A program made the position numbers and the translations under genes. The notes below the pieces were generated by a model. It was given only the letters and a program-made list of their open reading frames with translations. It made no database searches and was not told the origin of the DNA. Below are positions 19,095-30,117 of a stretch of 64,000 nt of DNA, piece after piece (position 1 is the stretch's first letter; each line of letters begins with the position of its first letter). Origin of the DNA: Rhodobacterales bacterium 52_120_T64 (GTDB lineage Bacteria; Pseudomonadota; Alphaproteobacteria; Rhodobacterales; Rhodobacteraceae); contig MABA01000009.1 in the NCBI GenBank assembly GCA_002162875.1, forward strand, positions 62,001 through 126,000, read 5' to 3'.

Positions 19095-20228
19095 ATGAAT
19101 ATTACATCGGAAATCTGGAATTCCCCTAGCGATTACCTGCTATCGCGCGCGCCCGATCACCCTGTGCATTTCTTTGCACCTGCCGCGTTGCAAGCTCAAG
19201 CCAAACGGTTTCTTGAAGGATTTAACGGGTTGGTAACCTATGCAGTTAAGGCCAATCCCGAACAGGCCGTTCTTTCCAACTTGCTGGCTGCAGGGGTCAA
19301 TGCGTTTGATGTGGCGTCTCCCAACGAAATCCGTTTGCTTCGGGAACTGGCTCCGCATGCGGTGTTACATTACAACAACCCTGTGCGTTCAAAAACTGAA
19401 ATTCGATACGCCTTCGAGGCAGGCGTCAAATCCTTCGCTGTAGACGGATTTCGCGAGCTTTCGAAAATTCAGGACATCGTTCCACCAGCTGGCGTGGAAA
19501 TTTCCGTTCGCATAAAATTACCTGTATCCGGCGCAGTTTACGATTTTGGTGCAAAATTCGGTGCAACTCCCGAAAAAGCTATCGAACTTCTTCGGAACGT
19601 CAAATCCGCAGGCTACATCCCGTCGATCACCTTCCACCCCGGTACGCAATGCGAAGATCCTCAAGCATGGGTGGCGTATATCTCAGCGGCTGCGGCAGTT
19701 GCCTGCGCAGCTGGCGTGACTATCAAACGCCTGAACGTGGGCGGAGGGTTCCCCGCCAAAACCGCTAGTGGTGCCCACGATCTGGAACAGTTCTTTGCAT
19801 TGATAGACAAAGCCGTCGCAAAGGCGTTCACCGCCCGCCCCGCCCTCGTTTGCGAACCGGGCCGTGCGATGGTGGCGGAATCCTTTGCCCATGCCACTCG
19901 GGTAAAAAGTATTAACGAGAAAGGCGATATCTACCTGAACGATGGCATTTACGGCGGCCTGTCGGAGTTTCCGGTTCTGAACGTACAGCGCAGCTATACC
20001 GTGCTGGCTCCGTTGAGTGAACAGCGAAGCAAAACGAAAATCCCGGCACAAGTTTTCGGTCCAACGTGCGATTCCCTAGACGTGCTGCCAAATAAATTGA
20101 CCTTACCAATCGATATTGCTGATGAAGACTATGTCATCTTTCAAAATATGGGGGCTTACGTAAACGGCGTTACCACTGACTTCAACGGGTACGGACAGCT
20201 AGAGACGGTGACAGTGCTGTCGCTCTGA
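19095..20228 (+). CDS. odc: Ornithine/lysine decarboxylase, alanine-racemase fold
   Basis: This is a 377-residue fold-type III PLP decarboxylase (Orn/DAP/Arg decarboxylase family 2). The PLP lysine is in YAVKANP near residue 53. The glycine-rich phosphate loop NVGGGFP, the EPGRAMVAE segment and the partner-subunit cysteine in GPTCDSLDVLP are all present. It most likely makes putrescine from ornithine (or cadaverine from lysine) in polyamine synthesis. The ATG has GGAG 9 bases upstream. Expression is probably set by the divergent Lrp-type regulator. Confidence 0.92.
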   Translation: MNITSEIWNSPSDYLLSRAPDHPVHFFAPAALQAQAKRFLEGFNGLVTYAVKANPEQAVLSNLLAAGVNAFDVASPNEIRLLRELAPHAVLHYNNPVRSKTEIRYAFEAGVKSFAVDGFRELSKIQDIVPPAGVEISVRIKLPVSGAVYDFGAKFGATPEKAIELLRNVKSAGYIPSITFHPGTQCEDPQAWVAYISAAAAVACAAGVTIKRLNVGGGFPAKTASGAHDLEQFFALIDKAVAKAFTARPALVCEPGRAMVAESFAHATRVKSINEKGDIYLNDGIYGGLSEFPVLNVQRSYTVLAPLSEQRSKTKIPAQVFGPTCDSLDVLPNKLTLPIDIADEDYVIFQNMGAYVNGVTTDFNGYGQLETVTVLSL

Positions 20229-20328
20229 GTGTGGAGCTGTTTTCGAAACAATAATTTCATAAATACTGAATTGTATCGTATCTTAACCCCATTATTGTAG
20301 GTGCATTAATCTACGAAAGGGTAGCATA

Positions 20329-20865
20329 ATGAGCATTCTTCAGGTTCAAGGCATCCACCACATCACGATAAACGGTGCCGACCGACAAACCAGCATCGAC
20401 TTCTGGCAAGGCATTCTTGGAATGGCGCTGATATTCGAACAACCCAATCTCGACGATTTCAACACCAACCACCTGTACTTCGATTGCGGCGACGGTCGCA
20501 CGATCACCGTCTTTACCGATGAGACGCGAAAACCAAGCGGCGAGCCATTGCCACAGCCGGAGGGGTCGCTGCATCATATCGCGTTTTGGGTTGGACAAGC
20601 TACGATAAGAGTCGCCGAAGGCCGCTTGAAAGCCGCCGGTTTTTCCAGCACAGGCATCAGGGATCGCGGCTTTATGGATTCCCTTTATTTCCGCGACCCC
20701 CTCGGATTATTGGTCGAGCTGGCCAGCTACAAATTCGAACCACCACAGGGCTATACGCATGCCCAAGTCCTGACTCGCGCGCACGAAATCCGCCTCAAGC
20801 GGGACGCACCAGCGATAGAGGAAGCCGACGTAGCCGACGCCCTACTTGCACTATCGGCGATGTAA
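20329..20865 (+). CDS. VOC superfamily (glyoxalase-like) protein
   Basis: This is a 178-residue protein with two beta-alpha-beta-beta-beta modules of the vicinal oxygen chelate fold. Candidate metal ligands are His in GIHHITING at the start, His in GSLHHIAFWV mid-protein and Glu in GLLVELASY, the usual H-x-E pattern of extradiol dioxygenase or glyoxalase relatives. The ATG has AAAGGG upstream. The substrate is unknown. A DUF2235 gene follows closely. Confidence 0.85.
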   Translation: MSILQVQGIHHITINGADRQTSIDFWQGILGMALIFEQPNLDDFNTNHLYFDCGDGRTITVFTDETRKPSGEPLPQPEGSLHHIAFWVGQATIRVAEGRLKAAGFSSTGIRDRGFMDSLYFRDPLGLLVELASYKFEPPQGYTHAQVLTRAHEIRLKRDAPAIEEADVADALLALSAM

Positions 20866-20935
20866 CCTCAAATTGTATTCCCTACGCCCGATTTTCACCG
20901 TAACATCATCGGCACAACTAATCAGGGGCAGATCA

Positions 20936-21934
20936 TTGAGCCGTACGCATGTGGTGATTATCGACGGCACACTCAGCCGACTTATGGAAGGCAAAGAAAC
21001 CAACGCTGGCCTTTTGTACAAATTAGTGTCCGAATTGCTGCCCCGCACGGACCTGTTACTTACCTACCACCCAGGCATCCAGGGTAGTGGCTTCCGAAAG
21101 TGGATAAACATTGCGGCGGGCGTCGGTATCAACCTGACGATATGTTCAGGGTATTCCGCCTTGTCCCGCGCCTATGTTCCCGGTGACAAAATTCTACTGT
21201 TCGGATTCAGCCGTGGCGCCTATGCCGTGCGTTCCCTCGCCGGAATGATAAGCCGTATCGGCTTGTTAAGGTCCGAGCACATGACCAACAGCCGCGTTCA
21301 ACGTGCCTTTCGCCATTACGAAACCAACCGCATAGGTCGCAAAGCTGCCGCCTTCAGCCGTATTTATTGCCATGAAAACGTCAGAATCGAAATGGTCGGG
21401 GTATGGGATACCGTCAAAGCCCTCGGCCTTCCCTACCCTATGCTTACCCGGATCGCGCCGATGGCAACCGAGTTCCACGATCAGCGCCTTAGCTCTGCCA
21501 TCGCCAACGCTTATCAAGCGCTCGCGCTCGATGAAACGCGGAATGCTTACGAACCTATCCTGTGGCAATACCAAAAACATTGGGACGGTCAACTTGAACA
21601 ACTCTGGTTCCCCGGTGGGCATTCAGACATAGGCGGACACGTCGAGAAACTTCGAAGTGCGCGCTCGCTTTCCAACATCCCGCTGATCTGGATGCTCGAA
21701 AAGGCAGAAATGTGCGGCCTACCGTTGCCCACAGACTGGCGCGGGAGGTTTATCGCGGATCCCGCAGGTGAAATGCTGGACCCTTATGCTGGTTTGGCAA
21801 AACTGTTTCTTTCCCGCACCCCGCGCAAGGCCTGCGATACATCTGTCGATGCCTTGCATATAAGCGTGGAAGAAAGACAAAGAGCCCTAACAGACTATCA
21901 ACCAAAAGCGTTGATCACCCAGACCGAAACCTGA
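20936..21934 (+). CDS. DUF2235 alpha/beta-hydrolase-like protein
   Basis: This is a 332-residue protein of the DUF2235 family, related to the Tle1 phospholipase effectors of type VI secretion. The nucleophile elbow is GFSRGAYAVRSLAG (GxSxG), and GVWDTVKALG and PGGHSDIGG are the other family blocks. I place the start at a TTG with AGGGG 7 bases upstream, so the protein begins LSRTHVVIIDGT; the frame is open further up, overlapping the VOC gene. No secretion-system, immunity or VgrG gene is near, and no signal peptide is visible. It is probably a cytoplasmic hydrolase of unknown substrate. Confidence 0.75.
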   Translation: MSRTHVVIIDGTLSRLMEGKETNAGLLYKLVSELLPRTDLLLTYHPGIQGSGFRKWINIAAGVGINLTICSGYSALSRAYVPGDKILLFGFSRGAYAVRSLAGMISRIGLLRSEHMTNSRVQRAFRHYETNRIGRKAAAFSRIYCHENVRIEMVGVWDTVKALGLPYPMLTRIAPMATEFHDQRLSSAIANAYQALALDETRNAYEPILWQYQKHWDGQLEQLWFPGGHSDIGGHVEKLRSARSLSNIPLIWMLEKAEMCGLPLPTDWRGRFIADPAGEMLDPYAGLAKLFLSRTPRKACDTSVDALHISVEERQRALTDYQPKALITQTET

Positions 21935-21985
21935 TTGCACACACGCCCGACACAGGCTAGCGTCGGCTTGAAAACGGGGGCGCAT

Positions 21986-23431
21986 ATGGGCGATTCATTG
22001 ATGATCCAAGGGACCGGATCCAACGTTGGGAAATCCATGTTGGTTGCCGGGTTATGTCGTGCACTGACCCTCCGCGGTTTGCGCGTGTTGCCTTTCAAGC
22101 CACAAAACATGTCGAACAACGCGGCTGTTACCGAAGACGGCGGAGAAATCGGACGCGCTCAAGCATTGCAAGCGCTGGCGTGCGGTGTGCTTCCACGCGT
22201 CGACATGAACCCCGTATTGTTGAAGCCGGAAACGGAAGTCGGATCACAAGTCATCGTCCATGGCAAACGTCTGGCCACAGTCGCGGCTCGTGAATATTCT
22301 GCGTTGAAGCCAAGCCTGATGCCAGCAGTTCTGGAAAGCTTTGAGCGCCTGAAAGCCGAAGCTGACATCGTTTTGGTTGAAGGTGCGGGCTCTCCCGCAG
22401 AGATTAACCTACGCGCAGGCGACATCGCCAATATGGGTTTTGCCGCGGCCGCACGTGTGCCGGTAATTCTGGCGGGTGACATTGATCGCGGTGGCGTCAT
22501 AGCCCAACTTGTCGGATCGCACGCTGTCCTTCCCGATAGTGATCGTGCATTGATCAAAGGGTTTCTGGTAAACAAATTTCGCGGTGATCCATCGTTGTTC
22601 GACGACGGGTTGCGCGAAATCGAGACGCGCACCGATTGGCAAAATTTCGGCGTTGTCCCTTGGTTCTCCGACGCCAACAAATTACCCGCCGAAGACGCGC
22701 TAGACATTTCGAGTGCCGGTGACGGACCGCTAAAAGTCGCGGTTCTGATGCTTTCGCGCATCGCCAATTTTGACGACTTCGATCCACTAAAACTTGAACC
22801 ATCCGTAACGCTAACGATGATAAAACCGGGCGAAGCTATTCCGGGGGATACAGCGCTCGTCATCATTCCCGGCACCAAATCAACTATCGGAGACTTGAAT
22901 TTCCTGCATGCCCAAGGCTGGGACATCGACCTGCGAGCACACCTACGTCGCGGCGGGCGCGTACTGGGAATTTGCGGCGGTTATCAGATGCTTGGTCAAA
23001 CTATTGACGACCCTGAAGGAATTGACGGTGCGGCAGGCAAAGTCGATGGACTGGGCATGCTGGACGTTAACACCGTCATGTCACCGAAAAAGCACCTCGT
23101 ACGGGTATCAGGGCTAGCCATCGACAGCGGCGCAACGGTTACCGGATACGAAATACATATCGGAAGTACCTCCGGCGAAGATTGCGCCCGACCGATGTTC
23201 GAAATCGACGGCCAACCCGAAGGCGCACAGAATGGTTTGGTGTCCGGTTGCTATATCCACGGACTGTTTAGCAGTGACAAGTATCGCGCCGCTTTCTTGA
23301 ATTCCTTCGGGGCGACGTCGGACGTCACTTATTCCAGCGAAATCGAGACCACTTTAGACGGTCTAGCAAACCACATTGAAAAGCATCTGGATGTTAAAGG
23401 CATGATAACCCTCGCACGAAACGGGCTTTAA
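21986..23431 (+). CDS. cobQ: Cobyric acid synthase
   Basis: This is a 481-residue glutamine-dependent amidotransferase that amidates the b, d, e and g side chains of adenosylcobyrinate a,c-diamide in cobalamin synthesis. The N-terminal MgATP domain has [11 protein letters not shown]. The C-terminal triad amidotransferase domain has its cysteine in [11 protein letters not shown] start at the ATG at 21986, which has a GGGGG run upstream. No other cob genes and no cobalamin riboswitch are visible next to it. The 3' end overlaps convergent ghrA by 4 bases. Confidence 0.95.
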   Translation: MGDSLMIQGTGSNVGKSMLVAGLCRALTLRGLRVLPFKPQNMSNNAAVTEDGGEIGRAQALQALACGVLPRVDMNPVLLKPETEVGSQVIVHGKRLATVAAREYSALKPSLMPAVLESFERLKAEADIVLVEGAGSPAEINLRAGDIANMGFAAAARVPVILAGDIDRGGVIAQLVGSHAVLPDSDRALIKGFLVNKFRGDPSLFDDGLREIETRTDWQNFGVVPWFSDANKLPAEDALDISSAGDGPLKVAVLMLSRIANFDDFDPLKLEPSVTLTMIKPGEAIPGDTALVIIPGTKSTIGDLNFLHAQGWDIDLRAHLRRGGRVLGICGGYQMLGQTIDDPEGIDGAAGKVDGLGMLDVNTVMSPKKHLVRVSGLAIDSGATVTGYEIHIGSTSGEDCARPMFEIDGQPEGAQNGLVSGCYIHGLFSSDKYRAAFLNSFGATSDVTYSSEIETTLDGLANHIEKHLDVKGMITLARNGL

Positions 23432-24363
23432 TATCCTGCGGTACGATCAACCGTATACAGGAATGGCTCTCCTGCCTCGCCCCTCCGGATATTTTCAGCA
23501 ATCGTACGCGAGGCACTCGAAGGCCGCGTATCAGACGCAATGTGCGGTGTGACCGTAACCTTCGGATGCGCCCAAAATGGATGCTCGGCAGGTAATGGTT
23601 CAACCCGGAAAACGTCCAAAGTAGCGTGCGCGATTTTTCCGGTATCCAACGCATTCAGCAGCGCTGCATCATCGATCAGTGGCCCACGTCCTGGGTTAAT
23701 AATGAATGCCCCATCAGGCAAAAGATCCAGTGTTTCAGGATTCAATACATTTTGGGTATCGGCAGTATCGGGCAACAACAACACAACAATTTGGCATTTT
23801 CCCAGCATTTCCCGCAAACCATCGACACCTGCAAACGTTGAAACACCCTCAACTGTTTTCAAACTACGGCTCCAACCTAGAACGTTAAAGCCGAGCCCCA
23901 TAGCCGCCTTCGCGCAATCGAGCCCCAACGCGCCAAGGCCAAGAAACCCGACGCTCCGGTCGCGCGCCAGCGGTGGCACAGTATCGTTACGCCATTCACC
24001 ATCCTGCCCAAAAATATGCGCATCCATCCCCAGATGATGCCGCAAAATGTGTCCCGTGACCCACTCGACCATACCTTCGGACAAACCCTCGTCGACCATC
24101 CGACAAAGTGGTACTTGAATGCTAGCATTACCCTCGATTTTCTCAACACCCGCCCAAAGACTAAGTACTGCTTTCAAATTCACGTAAGGGCCGAAATCAC
24201 TGACAGGACCAGAGGGCGCGTAAACCACATAGTCCACGGCTTCAGGTTCATCTGTTTCATAAATCAGGTTCACTTCCATCCCGATTTCAGCAAATGCCAC
24301 GTGTAACGGGGCCTCGTACCTCGTCCAATTTTCGGCTTGGTCGGCAAACAAAACAGTTATCAT
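23428..24363 (-). CDS. ghrA: Glyoxylate/hydroxypyruvate reductase A
   Basis: This is a 311-residue D-isomer-specific 2-hydroxyacid dehydrogenase that reduces glyoxylate and hydroxypyruvate with NADPH. The nucleotide-binding [15 protein letters not shown] is followed by the arginine of WSRSLK that selects NADPH, and the catalytic Arg-Glu-His arrangement is visible ([26 protein letters not shown]). The gene starts 3 bases after the rodA stop with its ribosome-binding site inside the end of rodA, so it is likely the last gene of the mre operon. Confidence 0.92.
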   Translation of the reverse strand: MITVLFADQAENWTRYEAPLHVAFAEIGMEVNLIYETDEPEAVDYVVYAPSGPVSDFGPYVNLKAVLSLWAGVEKIEGNASIQVPLCRMVDEGLSEGMVEWVTGHILRHHLGMDAHIFGQDGEWRNDTVPPLARDRSVGFLGLGALGLDCAKAAMGLGFNVLGWSRSLKTVEGVSTFAGVDGLREMLGKCQIVVLLLPDTADTQNVLNPETLDLLPDGAFIINPGRGPLIDDAALLNALDTGKIAHATLDVFRVEPLPAEHPFWAHPKVTVTPHIASDTRPSSASRTIAENIRRGEAGEPFLYTVDRTAGY

Positions 24364-24366
24364 AAT

Positions 24367-25506
24367 TTACCTCGGACGATGGATATGAGCGGACTGGATC
24401 AGGCCAAATGCCCCCAGCAAAACCAACATAGCCGTCCCACCATAAGATACAAGCGGCAGCGGAACGCCAACCACGGGTACCAAGCCCATCACCATGGCCA
24501 TATTCACTGTGAAAAAGAAGAAAAATACCGCCCCTAGCCCGCCCGTCACCAGTCCCGCAAAGCGGTCACGGTTGCTGACCGCCGACAGGATCACAAAGAC
24601 AGTAATAGCGGCATACACCAACAATAATGAAATCGAGCCGATAAACCCGAATTCTTCGGCCAGCGTTGTGAAAATGAAATCGGTGTGTTTTTCAGGTAAA
24701 AAATTCAACCGGCTCTGCGTGCCCTGCATGTACCCGCGCCCTGACAACCCACCAGATCCAAGCGCGATTTTTGATTGCGTGATATGGTATCCTGATCCAA
24801 GCGGATCAAGTGCTGGGTTAATAAACGTTTCGATTCTGCGGAACTGATAGTCCTTCAATATCTGCCAGCTTTCGCCTCTGGACATCATCACAACCGTCAC
24901 TAGCCCACCACCAGCGGCCAGTGCAGCAACGAAATACCAGAGACTAACGCCAGCCAGAAACATCACGACACCCGCCCCCAAACCCAGCAAAATCGCAGTT
25001 CCCAAATCAGGTTGTTGCAACACCATCATCACAGGAACCAACGTCATAAGCAACGGGAGCAACACCCAAAGCGGGCGTGAAACCCGTTCTGGATCAAGCC
25101 AGTCATAATACATCGCCAACACCATTATAAGCGAGACTTTCATAACCTCCGAGGGCTGCAATTGCATGAATCCGAGGTCAATCCAACGCTGCGCACCCAT
25201 GCCGGTTTCGCCGAAAAAATAAACCACGATCAACAATATCAACGAACCGATATATGCAATCGGGGCAATCCGCCGCCAGAAACGGATATGAATGAAAGCA
25301 ATAAAAAACATCCCCACGATACCGATAGCGAACCGCTCCATCTGCGCGGTGGCCCATGGATCAAAGCTTCCACCAGCCACCGAATACAGCATCATAAAAC
25401 CAGTGGCCGATACCGCTAAAAGCAGCAAAAACAACGGCCAGTGGAAAAAGAAAATCTTGGAAAAACCAGTAGGCGTTTTGTCATAGCTCGAGTCGTAATA
25501 GCTCAT
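24367..25506 (-). CDS. rodA: Rod-shape peptidoglycan glycosyltransferase RodA
   Basis: This is a SEDS-family integral membrane protein of 379 residues with about ten transmembrane helices. It polymerises lipid II for cell elongation together with the PBP2 encoded just upstream. Diagnostic segments are EKHTDFIFTTLAEEFGF and the C-terminal PLVSYGGTAMLVLLGAFGL. The ATG overlaps the mrdA stop codon (TGATG), so translation is coupled. Confidence 0.96.
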   Translation of the reverse strand: MSYYDSSYDKTPTGFSKIFFFHWPLFLLLLAVSATGFMMLYSVAGGSFDPWATAQMERFAIGIVGMFFIAFIHIRFWRRIAPIAYIGSLILLIVVYFFGETGMGAQRWIDLGFMQLQPSEVMKVSLIMVLAMYYDWLDPERVSRPLWVLLPLLMTLVPVMMVLQQPDLGTAILLGLGAGVVMFLAGVSLWYFVAALAAGGGLVTVVMMSRGESWQILKDYQFRRIETFINPALDPLGSGYHITQSKIALGSGGLSGRGYMQGTQSRLNFLPEKHTDFIFTTLAEEFGFIGSISLLLVYAAITVFVILSAVSNRDRFAGLVTGGLGAVFFFFFTVNMAMVMGLVPVVGVPLPLVSYGGTAMLVLLGAFGLIQSAHIHRPR

Positions 25507-27455
25507 CAATTACCCTCGCTAGACGTCGTCGCATTCGTGTCTGTTCGCGCAGCCTCGCGCGCACGTTCCCGTTCGCCCCGAATCCGGTTTCGCTCTGCTG
25601 CGGGATAAGCGCTCAGAGGCGGTTCTCCCTCGTAAAGTGCGCGCATCATAATATCTCGGGCAATCGGGGCCGCAACAGACGATCCCCCCCCGCCATGTTC
25701 AACAATCACGGTCACTGCATAGCGCGGATTGTCAAAAGGAGCATAGCCAACAAATAACGCATGATCGCGACGCTTCCACGGCAAATCTTCGTTTTTAGTG
25801 ACTCCGGCCGCGCGCTCTTCCGTTGTGATTTGACGCACTTGCGACGTCCCGGTTTTTCCGGCCATAACCATATCATTATCATCGATGCGCGAGGCGTAGG
25901 CCGTTCCCCGTCTCTCATTTACAACCGCAAACATGCCTCTCCGGACTTTCTCAATATCCACGGTTTGGATGTCGAGAACCTCCGGCGCTACACCAACTTG
26001 AGGAACACCACTTATAGATTTGATAAGTCGGGGGATAATCGTCTTACCAGACGCTATTCGTGACGTCATAACCGCCAACTGTAAAGGGGATGTAAGCACA
26101 AAACCTTGCCCAATCCCTGCGTTCAAAGTGTCCCCTTGAAGCCAGCCCTGATCAAACACCCGTTGCTTATAAGCCTTGTTCGGGACCAACCCGCGCGAGA
26201 TTGCTGGCAGAGGAATATCATACTTCTCTCCCAAGCCCAGTTGCTTTGCCTTAAGCGCGATCGCCTCGATCCCGACGCGTTTAGCGACCTCGTAATAATA
26301 GACATCGCAAGATTGTTTGAGGCTGTTAACCATATCAACTTTGCCATGACCGCCCCGCTTCCAGCAATGGAAACGGCGCCCGCCAAGTTCATAGTATCCG
26401 GGGCAATAAACGGTTTCTTCCGGCTTGATTACATCAGCTTCCCGCGCCGCCAATGCCACCACCATCTTGAAAGTGGATCCTGGAGGGTATGCGCCAGACA
26501 CCGATTTGTTCGACAAAGGCCGGTATTCATTGTCCCGCAAACCGCCCCAGTCTTCGGTCGAAATCCCGCGCACAAACTTATTCGGATCAAAACTCGGCGC
26601 CGAGGCCATCGCGACAATATCGCCATTACGAACATCCATCACGATCGCCGAGGCACTCTGATCGCCCATCCGCTCCATCGCGTATTCCTGCAAACCCGTA
26701 TCGAGTGTCAGCTGAATGTCTTTGCCGACAATCCCGTCATCGCGCCCAAGCTCGCGCATAATCCGTCCGATAGAATTAACCTCGATTCGGCTCGTTCCAG
26801 CTGATCCGCGAAGGGTTTCTTCGGCATTGCGTTCAACACCCGTTTTACCTATCGGATAACGCGGGATCTGGAACAGTGGATCAGGATCATCCATCCGCGC
26901 CAAATCACTTTCACTGACGGGACCAACATAGCCGACCATATGCGCGTAAGCCTGCCCAAAAGGGTAGTTTCGCGTTAAACCAACTTCCGGAAGTATCCCG
27001 GGCAAAGCTGGCGCGTTCGACGAAACAAGCGCGAACTCCTGCCATGTTAGATGTTCTGAAACTGTAACAGGCACAAATGCACTGCGCTGCCGCATATCTT
27101 TCTCGATCCGCGCCCGACGCTCTGGGCTAAGTGTAATAAGTTCACCCAAACGATCCAAAACTTCATTGGCATTTCCGGCCTGTTCGCGGATCATTACGAT
27201 CCGGTAATTCTGATCGTTAATCGCGATTGGCGCGCCGTTCCGATCAAATATCAATCCACGGTTCGGGGCCAGTAAGCGAATGTTGATACGGTTTTCCTCG
27301 GCCAGAAGGCGAAACTGATCTGACTGATCTATCTGCAACTGTCGCATGCGCCATCCCAGCACACCGATGACGCCCATCTGCATTCCCATCCACAGCAAAC
27401 CTCGCCGCGTTATGCGGCGTTGGCGCATCCGACTGGTGCGTGTTGGTTGCATCAT
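25506..27455 (-). CDS. mrdA: Penicillin-binding protein 2
   Basis: This is a class B transpeptidase of 649 residues that cross-links lateral-wall peptidoglycan. It has one N-terminal transmembrane anchor (about 20-42), a dimerisation domain, and the transpeptidase with active-site SxxK in PGSTFKM, SxN-equivalent SCD and KTGT in AGKTGTSQV. The ATG overlaps the mreD stop by 4 bases. The tail is Arg/Glu-rich and probably disordered in the periplasm. Confidence 0.96.
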   Translation of the reverse strand: MMQPTRTSRMRQRRITRRGLLWMGMQMGVIGVLGWRMRQLQIDQSDQFRLLAEENRINIRLLAPNRGLIFDRNGAPIAINDQNYRIVMIREQAGNANEVLDRLGELITLSPERRARIEKDMRQRSAFVPVTVSEHLTWQEFALVSSNAPALPGILPEVGLTRNYPFGQAYAHMVGYVGPVSESDLARMDDPDPLFQIPRYPIGKTGVERNAEETLRGSAGTSRIEVNSIGRIMRELGRDDGIVGKDIQLTLDTGLQEYAMERMGDQSASAIVMDVRNGDIVAMASAPSFDPNKFVRGISTEDWGGLRDNEYRPLSNKSVSGAYPPGSTFKMVVALAAREADVIKPEETVYCPGYYELGGRRFHCWKRGGHGKVDMVNSLKQSCDVYYYEVAKRVGIEAIALKAKQLGLGEKYDIPLPAISRGLVPNKAYKQRVFDQGWLQGDTLNAGIGQGFVLTSPLQLAVMTSRIASGKTIIPRLIKSISGVPQVGVAPEVLDIQTVDIEKVRRGMFAVVNERRGTAYASRIDDNDMVMAGKTGTSQVRQITTEERAAGVTKNEDLPWKRRDHALFVGYAPFDNPRYAVTVIVEHGGGGSSVAAPIARDIMMRALYEGEPPLSAYPAAERNRIRGERERAREAARTDTNATTSSEGN

Positions 27456-27997
27456 AAAACATACCCTAATCTATTGGGCTTATTGTCTTTCTTATACTCA
27501 CGAATATGCAGGCCCCAATGCAAAACAGACACAACAATCGGATAAACTGCTACCGTTCGCACCCAGTGCCAAATCACATCCGTAAACCCGTAAACGCCGT
27601 CAAATGAAACGAATAGCAACAAGTTTTGTAACATCAACATTAGTGCAAACAGCGCACTAACATACAGCCATTCCACGACGAACGGAATGTCGCGGAAAGC
27701 TCTTTCACTAAGGCGCAACACCTCCATGCCGACAAAAAGTACCAGTGCCCACAAGCCTAGCGGCCGCATCATCATCGCGTCCGCAAGTACGCCAAAAAAT
27801 ACGATCCCGACGATCAATGCAGGCATCGGTCGACGAATTAGCCACGCCGCAAAAAAGGCGTACATCACGTCTGGAAACGCGACGCTATTGGCTGCCAATC
27901 CCATCGGAATTATTGGCAGTCCAATGGTAACAAATCCCAAAATCGCAAATAGTATAACTTCAAACCATCTACGTGAATTCGTTGGCGCTTGGTTCAT
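27452..27997 (-). CDS. mreD: Rod shape-determining protein MreD
   Basis: This is a 181-residue membrane protein with five to six predicted transmembrane helices. It matches MreD in size, hydrophobicity and position between mreC and mrdA. Its ATG overlaps the mreC stop by 4 bases. Sequence conservation in MreD is low, so position carries much of the assignment. Confidence 0.9.
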   Translation of the reverse strand: MNQAPTNSRRWFEVILFAILGFVTIGLPIIPMGLAANSVAFPDVMYAFFAAWLIRRPMPALIVGIVFFGVLADAMMMRPLGLWALVLFVGMEVLRLSERAFRDIPFVVEWLYVSALFALMLMLQNLLLFVSFDGVYGFTDVIWHWVRTVAVYPIVVSVLHWGLHIREYKKDNKPNRLGYVL

Positions 27998-28866
27998 TCG
28001 CTCGCACCTATCGCTATACCGATAATATCGCCGGGGCCGCCAATATCCTCTCGCGGTGTAACCTTCAGGACACGGATAAATTCCAGATTTTCATGATCCG
28101 CTGCCAGCCGCACTCTAAAATGCCCCTGAGGGTCAATTGCGACCTGCCCGATCAGAATATCCGAAGGAAATACGCCACCGTCACCTGACGTCATTACCCG
28201 ACTACCGGCCTGAACCCCGACTTCGGAATCCAGAAAATCGAGCGGTGGCACGATGCTGTTATCCCCTCGTACAATGGCACGTCGCCCAGAAGGCATGATA
28301 ATCACTGGCACGCTGGAACTAACATCCGACAGAAACAGTATCCGCGAGGTCACCTCGCCCACACCGGCAATGCGCCCGACCAATCCCAAGCCGTCCACAG
28401 CAGCCGAGCCATCACGAACGCCATCCTGCCGCCCTATATTGACCAAAGCCGACTGGCTAAACGGACTGCCGGAATCGGTCATCACCTCGCCAGTGATAAA
28501 TGCGAGTCGGGGATTCAGCTTCACGTTATTTAACGCCAACAACTGCGCGTTTTTCTGCTCCAACTGCAAGGCGGCCTCGCGCCAACCCTTCATCCGCTGC
28601 AACTCGCGCCGCAGTTCCTGATTTTGTTCATAAACCCGGGTGTAGGATTGAAAGTCGGCGACCATTCGCGTCGCCGTGGTCACAGGCACCAGCGCCCATT
28701 CGAAACTTGGGAAAAACCGGTCGACCAACGCCATGCGAAACCGTTCCGCACGAGGATTATCAATGCGGGACAGTAAAAACAGCCCAAGCAACAGAACAAA
28801 CAAAATACCGACAAGAAATCGGCGCAGTATCTTCCACGAATTGCTTATCGATGTATCCTGCGCCAC
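27994..28866 (-). CDS. mreC: Rod shape-determining protein MreC
   Basis: This is a 290-residue bitopic inner-membrane protein with one transmembrane helix (about 14-33), a coiled coil (about 70-105) and a periplasmic beta-rich domain with GEVMTDSGSPFSQSALVNIG. It bridges MreB and the elongation penicillin-binding proteins. The start is a GTG in a GGAGG context. It follows mreB after 30 bases. Confidence 0.94.
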   Translation of the reverse strand: MAQDTSISNSWKILRRFLVGILFVLLLGLFLLSRIDNPRAERFRMALVDRFFPSFEWALVPVTTATRMVADFQSYTRVYEQNQELRRELQRMKGWREAALQLEQKNAQLLALNNVKLNPRLAFITGEVMTDSGSPFSQSALVNIGRQDGVRDGSAAVDGLGLVGRIAGVGEVTSRILFLSDVSSSVPVIIMPSGRRAIVRGDNSIVPPLDFLDSEVGVQAGSRVMTSGDGGVFPSDILIGQVAIDPQGHFRVRLAADHENLEFIRVLKVTPREDIGGPGDIIGIAIGASE

Positions 28867-28896
28867 CCTCCGGCCACTCCTTAGTTACCCTCGGGT

Positions 28897-29946
<1,050 letters not shown>

Positions 29947-29990
29947 CTAATACCAAAGCGGCCCTGCCATCGGAGCCGCATCATTACGTT

Positions 29991-30020
29991 CTTATACAAT
30001 TTCCACGCATTCGCGGTAAA
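29991..30020 (-). promoter_or_regulatory. Putative promoter of the mre operon
   Basis: On the minus strand a -35-like TTTACC (30015-30020) and a -10-like TATAAG (29991-29996) are separated by 18 bases, about 55 bases before the mreB ATG. This is a consensus-based guess. Confidence 0.45.
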
Positions 30021-30067
30021 GGGGGGCAAACTGTATTGTTGGTTCGATTAGTGAAAGTAAAAGGTCG

Positions 30068-30110
30068 TTTGGCGAGATGTCGCTTATGTTTTGTGCAACT
30101 TCTCGCCAAA
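30068..30110 (-). terminator. Stem-loop downstream of leuA (possible terminator)
   Basis: A perfect 10-bp inverted repeat TTTGGCGAGA/TCTCGCCAAA (30068-30077 with 30101-30110) with a 23-base loop starts 8 bases after the leuA stop and is followed on the minus strand by a T-rich stretch (CCTTTTACTTT). It probably ends the leuA transcript; the large loop makes it less certain. Confidence 0.45.
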
Positions 30111-30117
30111 GAATAAT

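Noticed and set aside
21935-21985. Cobalamin riboswitch upstream of cobQ
   Set aside because: There is only a 51-base gap after the DUF2235 gene, too short for the riboswitch, and no B12-box-like sequence is visible.
22159-22926. 255-codon open frame on the minus strand
   Set aside because: It is antisense to cobQ, with a serine/arginine-rich composition and no ribosome-binding site.
26106-26804. 232-codon open frame on the plus strand
   Set aside because: It is a shadow of mrdA; the minus-strand gene has all PBP2 motifs.
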